DNA of 39,588 nucleotides from Stenotrophomonas maltophilia (GTDB taxonomy: Bacteria; Pseudomonadota; Gammaproteobacteria; Xanthomonadales; Xanthomonadaceae): positions 176-39,763 of the forward strand of contig NZ_RAVT01000030.1 in NCBI RefSeq assembly GCF_013464915.1, given 5' to 3'. Shown here piece after piece: positions 35,842-39,588 of this stretch. The position numbers were made by a program, and so were the translations under genes. Position 1 is the first letter of the stretch, and every line of letters begins with the position of its first letter. Below the pieces are notes generated by a model. It worked only from the letters and a program-made list of their open reading frames with translations. It made no database searches and was not told where the DNA came from.

Positions 35842-37782
35842 ATGCCGTATTCCCCCCGCGTCCTGGCCGCTGCCATTGCCGCGTTGTTCCTGTTCAGTGC
35901 CGTGCCACCGGCCGAAGCAGCGAAGAAGAAGGCCAGCCGCCCTGCCGCTGCGCAGACCCGCCAGGCTGCCAAGCCCAAGACCAGGCCCGCCCGTGCCACC
36001 GCACCGGCCCGTGGCAGTTCGGCGCGCCGCGCCGCGCCGCGTCCGGTCGCACCCGCACGCGCGGTGCCCAAGCAGGTGCAGCTGGAACGGCTGTACGACG
36101 AGTACTGGGATGCCTCGATGCGGCTGAATCCGCTGCAGGCCACCTTCCAGGGCGAACCACGCTACAACGACCAGCTGCCCAACATCCTGTCCGCCGCCTG
36201 GCGCCAGCAGTCGCACGACTTCACCACGCAGTGGCTGGGCAAGGTCGAAAAACTCGGCAGCGACGGCCTGCAGGGCCAGGACCTGCTCAGCTACGAGATC
36301 TTCGTACGTGACGCGCGCGCCTCGCTGGCTGCCGAGCGCTACCCAGGCTGGATGATGCCGATCAGCCAGTACTACAACATCGGCAGCATCATGGCGATCC
36401 TCGGCTCCGGCGCCGGCGCGCAGCCGTTCAACACGGTGCAGGACTACGACACCTGGTCGCGCCGCTCGCTCGGCATTCCCGAACTGTTCGACCAGGCCAT
36501 CGACAACATGCGCCAGGGCATGAAGGCCGGCGTGGTGCAACCGCGCGACCTGATGGAAAAAGTGCTGCCGCAGCTGGATGCAGTGATCAAGCCGACCGCT
36601 GAAGAGAGCATCTTCTGGTCGCCGATCCGCACCATGCCGAACACCATTGCGGCCGAAGACAAGGCGCGCATCAGCGCCGAATACAAGCGCATGATCGAGC
36701 TGCGCATCATGCCGGCCTACCGTGCCCTGCGCGGCTTCATCGCCACCGAGTACCTGCCGGCCACGCGTGCCAGCAGTGGCATGGGCGCGCTGCCCGACGG
36801 CCAGGCCTGGTACGCCAACCTGATCGTGCAGACCACCGCCAGCGACCAGACCGCCGCGCAGCTGCACGCACTGGGCGAACAGCGCGTGCAGGAACTGCAG
36901 GCACAGATCGCCACGGTGATGAAGGACGCAAAGATGCGCGGCACGCCGACCAAGCTGCTGCGCAGCATGCGCAACGATCGCCAGTTCCAGTACAGCGACG
37001 CCAATGCACTGATCAGCCGCTACCGGCAGGTGCAGCAGCAGGTCAACGCGCGCCTGCCGCAGGTGCTCGATACGCTGCCCAAGTCCGCACTGGAAGTGCG
37101 TGCGGTGGAAACGGAACGTGCGCTGACCGCCGCCGCTGCCGCCTACCAGCCGTCGCCGGCCGGGCAGCCCGGCGTGCTGTACATCAACACCCGCGACCTG
37201 CCCAGCCGCAAGCGCTGGAGCGTGCCGGTGCAGTACCTGCATGAAGCGATTCCCGGCCATCACGTGCAGCTGGGCCTGCAGCAGGAACTGGCCAAGCTGC
37301 CACGCTTCCGTCGCCTCGGTGGCGATCTTGCGTTCGTCGAAGGCTGGGGCCTGTACGCCGAAACGCTGGGTGAAGACCTGGGCGTCTACAGCGATCCCTA
37401 CGACCGTATCGGCTACCTGTACTCACGCCTGCTGCGCGCCGCGCGCGTCGTCGCCGACACCGGCGTCAACGCACAGGGCTGGAGCAAGCAGCAGGCCGTG
37501 GCCTACCTGCAGAAGACGGTGGACATGAGCAGCGATGATGCCAACGCTGAAGTCGAGCGGATCATGGCCCAGCCCGGCCAGGCACTGTCGAACGTCGCCG
37601 GCCTGACCACCATCGTTGCCCTGCGCGACAAGGCCAAGGCACGCCAGGGGGCAGCCTTCGATCTGCGCCGGTTCCATGCAGAACTGCTGAAGGACGGCTC
37701 GATGCCGCTGGACGTGCTGGACCGCAAGATGGAGCGCTGGATGGCGCAGCCGGCCAGCGCTGCGCCCACGCCTTCCCCCTGA
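35842..37782 (+). CDS. Exported DUF885 metallopeptidase-like protein
   Basis: A 646-aa exported protein: a signal peptide (residues 1-26, cleavage near AEA), a basic, alanine-rich spacer of about 50 residues (KKKASRP..., then repeats of AR, AP and RR), then the DUF885 domain. HEAIPGHH at 467-474 and EGWGLYAE about 30 residues on are the zinc-binding signature of this HExxxGHH peptidase-like family. Enzyme substrate unknown; probably an oligopeptide. The start ATG 35842 has GGAAG 7 nt upstream. The long basic spacer could hold the protein near the cell wall or membrane. A serine hydrolase starts 16 nt after the stop. Confidence 0.88.
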   Translation: MPYSPRVLAAAIAALFLFSAVPPAEAAKKKASRPAAAQTRQAAKPKTRPARATAPARGSSARRAAPRPVAPARAVPKQVQLERLYDEYWDASMRLNPLQATFQGEPRYNDQLPNILSAAWRQQSHDFTTQWLGKVEKLGSDGLQGQDLLSYEIFVRDARASLAAERYPGWMMPISQYYNIGSIMAILGSGAGAQPFNTVQDYDTWSRRSLGIPELFDQAIDNMRQGMKAGVVQPRDLMEKVLPQLDAVIKPTAEESIFWSPIRTMPNTIAAEDKARISAEYKRMIELRIMPAYRALRGFIATEYLPATRASSGMGALPDGQAWYANLIVQTTASDQTAAQLHALGEQRVQELQAQIATVMKDAKMRGTPTKLLRSMRNDRQFQYSDANALISRYRQVQQQVNARLPQVLDTLPKSALEVRAVETERALTAAAAAYQPSPAGQPGVLYINTRDLPSRKRWSVPVQYLHEAIPGHHVQLGLQQELAKLPRFRRLGGDLAFVEGWGLYAETLGEDLGVYSDPYDRIGYLYSRLLRAARVVADTGVNAQGWSKQQAVAYLQKTVDMSSDDANAEVERIMAQPGQALSNVAGLTTIVALRDKAKARQGAAFDLRRFHAELLKDGSMPLDVLDRKMERWMAQPASAAPTPSP

Positions 37783-37798
37783 CCCTTCCGGAGCCGCC

Positions 37799-38869
37799 AT
37801 GCGCCCTGCCCTCGTCCTGTTCGCCGCCGTGCTGGGCCTGCTGCCACTGGCGAGCTCCGCCGCACCGGTGCTGACCCCACCGGATGCGGGCATCGACGGC
37901 CTGATGCAGGCCTACGATGGGCAGGTTCCGGGTGCCGCGATGCTGGTGCTGCACGACGGGCAACCGGTGTTCCGTCGTGGCTATGGCCTGGCGGTGGTGG
38001 AAGACGGTACTGCGGTCACCGCAGCCAGCAATTTCCGGCTGGCCTCGGTCAGCAAGCAGTTCACCGCTGCGGCGGTGCTGCTGCTGGTGGAAGACGGCCG
38101 GCTTGGGCTGGACCAGCCGGCGCGGCGCTGGCTTCCGGAACTGCCGCAGGCCGCAGCGGCCATTACCCTCCGCCAGCTGCTGTCGCACACCAGCGGCCTG
38201 CTCGACTACGAAGACCTGATGGACCCGGCGGACACACGGCAGGTACACGATGCCGATGTGCTGGCCCTGCTCTCGCGCCAGAACCGCCTGAACTTCGCGC
38301 CCGGCACGCAGTACCGCTACAGCAACAGCGGCTACGCGCTGCTGGCACTGATCGTCGGCCGCGCTTCCGGCCAGGACTTCGCCGCCTTCCTGCAGCAGCG
38401 CATCTTCGCGCCGCTGGGCATGGTCCACACCGTGGCCCACCAGGACGGTGTCGATACGGTGGCAGCACGTGCCTATGGCTACAGCTGGATCGACGGCCGC
38501 TGGCAGCGCACCGACCAGAGCACCACCAGCGCCGTGCTCGGCGATGGCGGCATCTATTCCTCGCTGGACGATCTCGCCCGCTGGGACGCCGCACTGTATG
38601 ACGACCGCCTGCTGTCGAAGGCTTCGCGCCGCGCGATGTTCAGCCCGGCCACGACCACATCGGAACCGGACGTGCCGCATTACGGTTTCGGCTGGCGCCT
38701 GAACGGCCCGGTGCAATGGCACAGCGGCGAGAGCATCGGCTTCCGCAACGTGATCGTGCGCCACCCGGAAAAGCACCTGACCGTGATCGTGCTGACCAAC
38801 CGCAACGACCCCGAACCCTATCCGCTGGCACTGAAGATCACCCAGCGCTGGCTGGACACCCTGCAATGA
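37799..38869 (+). CDS. Exported serine hydrolase, beta-lactamase/PBP fold
   Basis: A 356-aa exported protein (signal peptide residues 1-21, cleavage near SSA-A). Motifs of the class C beta-lactamase/DD-peptidase family: SVSK at 83-86 (nucleophile and lysine), YSN at 174-176, and HSG at 308-310 in place of the KTG triad. The family covers esterases, D-peptidases and some beta-lactamases; true AmpC enzymes have KTG, so this is more likely a peptidase or esterase. It is coupled at 16 nt to the DUF885 gene and overlaps the VOC gene by 4 nt, so the three form an operon. Confidence 0.9.
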   Translation: MRPALVLFAAVLGLLPLASSAAPVLTPPDAGIDGLMQAYDGQVPGAAMLVLHDGQPVFRRGYGLAVVEDGTAVTAASNFRLASVSKQFTAAAVLLLVEDGRLGLDQPARRWLPELPQAAAAITLRQLLSHTSGLLDYEDLMDPADTRQVHDADVLALLSRQNRLNFAPGTQYRYSNSGYALLALIVGRASGQDFAAFLQQRIFAPLGMVHTVAHQDGVDTVAARAYGYSWIDGRWQRTDQSTTSAVLGDGGIYSSLDDLARWDAALYDDRLLSKASRRAMFSPATTTSEPDVPHYGFGWRLNGPVQWHSGESIGFRNVIVRHPEKHLTVIVLTNRNDPEPYPLALKITQRWLDTLQ

Positions 38870-39270
38870 CCCGCAATGCCGACGCCCTGCTGGGCATCCA
38901 CCACGCCGCACTGATCTGCAGCGACTACGCGCGCTCGAAGGATTTCTACGTGCGGATCCTCGGCCTGCGCGTACTGGCCGAGAACCACCGCGCCGCGCGC
39001 GACTCCTGGAAGCTGGACCTCGCGCTGCCCGATGGCGGCCAGCTGGAGTTGTTCTCCTTCCCCGCGCCGCCCCCTCGGCCCAGCCGCCCCGAAGCCCAGG
39101 GCCTGCGCCACCTCGCGTTCCGGGTCGCTGCGCTAGAGCCGTTCATCCAGCGCCTGGCTACGCATGGCGTCGCGTGCGAACCGATCCGCGTGGACGAATA
39201 CACCGGCCGCCGCTTCACCTTCTTCGCCGACCCCGACGACCTGCCGCTGGAGCTGTACGAAGTCGGTTGA
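38866..39270 (+). CDS. VOC (glyoxalase/YaeR-like) family protein
   Basis: A 134-aa protein of the vicinal oxygen chelate fold. Candidate metal ligands of both half-sites are visible: IHHAAL (His12/13), LELFSF (Glu), LRHLAF (His) and the terminal LELYEVG (Glu). It resembles YaeR/SMU1112c-type proteins of uncertain substrate. Its ATG is inside the preceding stop codon (ATGA). It is the last gene of the three-gene operon; palindromic repeats follow. Confidence 0.9.
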   Translation: MTRNADALLGIHHAALICSDYARSKDFYVRILGLRVLAENHRAARDSWKLDLALPDGGQLELFSFPAPPPRPSRPEAQGLRHLAFRVAALEPFIQRLATHGVACEPIRVDEYTGRRFTFFADPDDLPLELYEVG

Positions 39271-39281
39271 CCCTGTGCGTC

Positions 39282-39322
39282 GGGGTCAGATCCCTTTTCC
39301 ATCGGGAAAAGGATCTGACCCC
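39282..39322. repeat. GGGGTCAGATCC-type palindrome (41 bp)
   Basis: GGGGTCAGATCC (39282-39293), then CTTTTCC, loop ATC, GGGAAAA and GGATCTGACCCC (39311-39322); the arms pair with one bulged base. It begins 11 nt after the VOC stop, with T4 in the first arm, so it may also terminate. It appears to be an interspersed genomic repeat, since a half copy starts this window. Confidence 0.85.
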
Positions 39323-39343
39323 ATCGCCGCCACCGGAAACGTC

Positions 39344-39366
39344 ATCCACGCATGGCGTGGATCTAC
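39344..39366 (-). repeat. SMAG/REP repeat (ATCCACGC type)
   Basis: Minus strand: GTAG, then ATCCACGC, loop CAT, GCGTGGAT. A different stem from the SMAG copies at 19-20 kb but the same GTAG head. Confidence 0.8.
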
Positions 39367-39367
39367 C

Positions 39368-39391
39368 GTGTCGACCGAGGTCGACACCTAC
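39368..39391 (-). repeat. SMAG/REP repeat (GTGTCGAC type)
   Basis: Minus strand: GTAG, then GTGTCGAC, loop CTCG, GTCGACAC (with a G between head and stem). It stands in direct orientation one base from the previous repeat. Confidence 0.75.
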
Positions 39392-39415
39392 CCACAGCAC
39401 ACGGAACCTGTCGAA

Positions 39416-39517
39416 GGCGGGGTGGGTCCGGTTGCGGGGGTGTCCGCGGCATGGATGCCGCGGCCAAGCCCCCAGGGACGGGTTCACGGCGTCCCCCGCA
39501 ACCGGCCCCACCCCGCC
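39416..39517. repeat. 102-bp structured palindromic element, copy 2
   Basis: Same length and orientation as 54-155. Outer arms 39416-39440 and 39493-39517 pair over 25 bp with one mismatch. Relative to copy 1, one stem pair changed from A-T to G-C (both partners altered), while the inner hairpin is identical. The flanks are alike for about ten more bases on the left. Confidence 0.85.
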
Positions 39518-39555
39518 ATCCCACGGAATGGTCGCTTTTGCCGTTGCCGTTGAGG

Positions 39556-39579
39556 TTGCCGGCCAGCGGCCGGCACTAC
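39556..39579 (-). repeat. SMAG/REP repeat (GCCGGCC type)
   Basis: Minus strand: GTAG, T, then GCCGGCC, loop GCT, GGCCGGC. The remaining region 39271-39588 contains repeats only; no gene is seen. Confidence 0.75.
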
Positions 39580-39588
39580 CGCGGGTGC

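Noticed and set aside
37799-38869. A true AmpC beta-lactamase
   Set aside because: KTG is replaced by HSG, and the gene sits with a peptidase rather than with ampR.

Overview
The window is high-GC chromosomal DNA from a gammaproteobacterium of the Xanthomonadaceae, most likely Stenotrophomonas (S. maltophilia complex). This rests on protein flavour, gene order, and many intergenic palindromes beginning with GTAG of the S. maltophilia SMAG/REP type. I see no phage, integrase, transposase or CRISPR array, and no block of foreign base composition. This is ordinary chromosome with housekeeping genes and a few envelope and signalling loci.

Layout. 1-248: repeats. 249-2700 (+): tilS, xseB and ispA, closed by a bidirectional terminator at 2733-2761. 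2782-3156 (-): small DUF4870 membrane protein. 3244-12787: a minus-strand block, maf-rng-yhdP-tldD, with darP (+) and pmbA (-) next to it, so both TldD/TldE protease subunits lie in one locus. 12917-19083 (+): SIMPL-domain secreted protein, TonB-type energy transducer, TonB-dependent receptor and an APC-family permease. 19080-20352: SMAG repeats, a secreted alpha/beta hydrolase (-) and tRNA-Asn(GUU) (-). 20375-26458 (-): the classic leuS-lptE-holA-nadD-rsfS-rlmH cluster. 26564-27166 (-): DUF998-like membrane protein. 27291-28148 (+): a CnoX-like thioredoxin/TPR protein. 28302-31579 (+): a translationally coupled pair, a secreted LysM-FecR protein and a CHASE2-GGDEF diguanylate cyclase. 31657-34204: a DUF4442 hotdog protein, a secreted protein with a calcium-loop-like motif, and an uncharacterised anchored protein (-). 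34281-35746 (+): DUF502 protein coupled to a YhhQ-type queuosine-precursor transporter. 35842-39270 (+): DUF885 metallopeptidase, serine-hydrolase (beta-lactamase fold) and VOC protein. 39271-39588: repeats.

Points that stand out: (1) the LysM-FecR / CHASE2-GGDEF pair, which looks like an envelope sensor tied to c-di-GMP synthesis, with both the active site and the inhibitory site intact; (2) two 102-bp structured elements at the two ends of the window, 39.36 kb apart in direct orientation, with a compensatory base-pair change; (3) two convergent genes whose stop codons are supplied by the GTAG of SMAG repeats; (4) several genes with a -10-like hexamer only 6-7 nt from the start codon, suggesting leaderless mRNAs; (5) a terminator-like hairpin with a T7 tract in the darP leader. 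All functional statements come from reading motifs and known families; no database search was possible.
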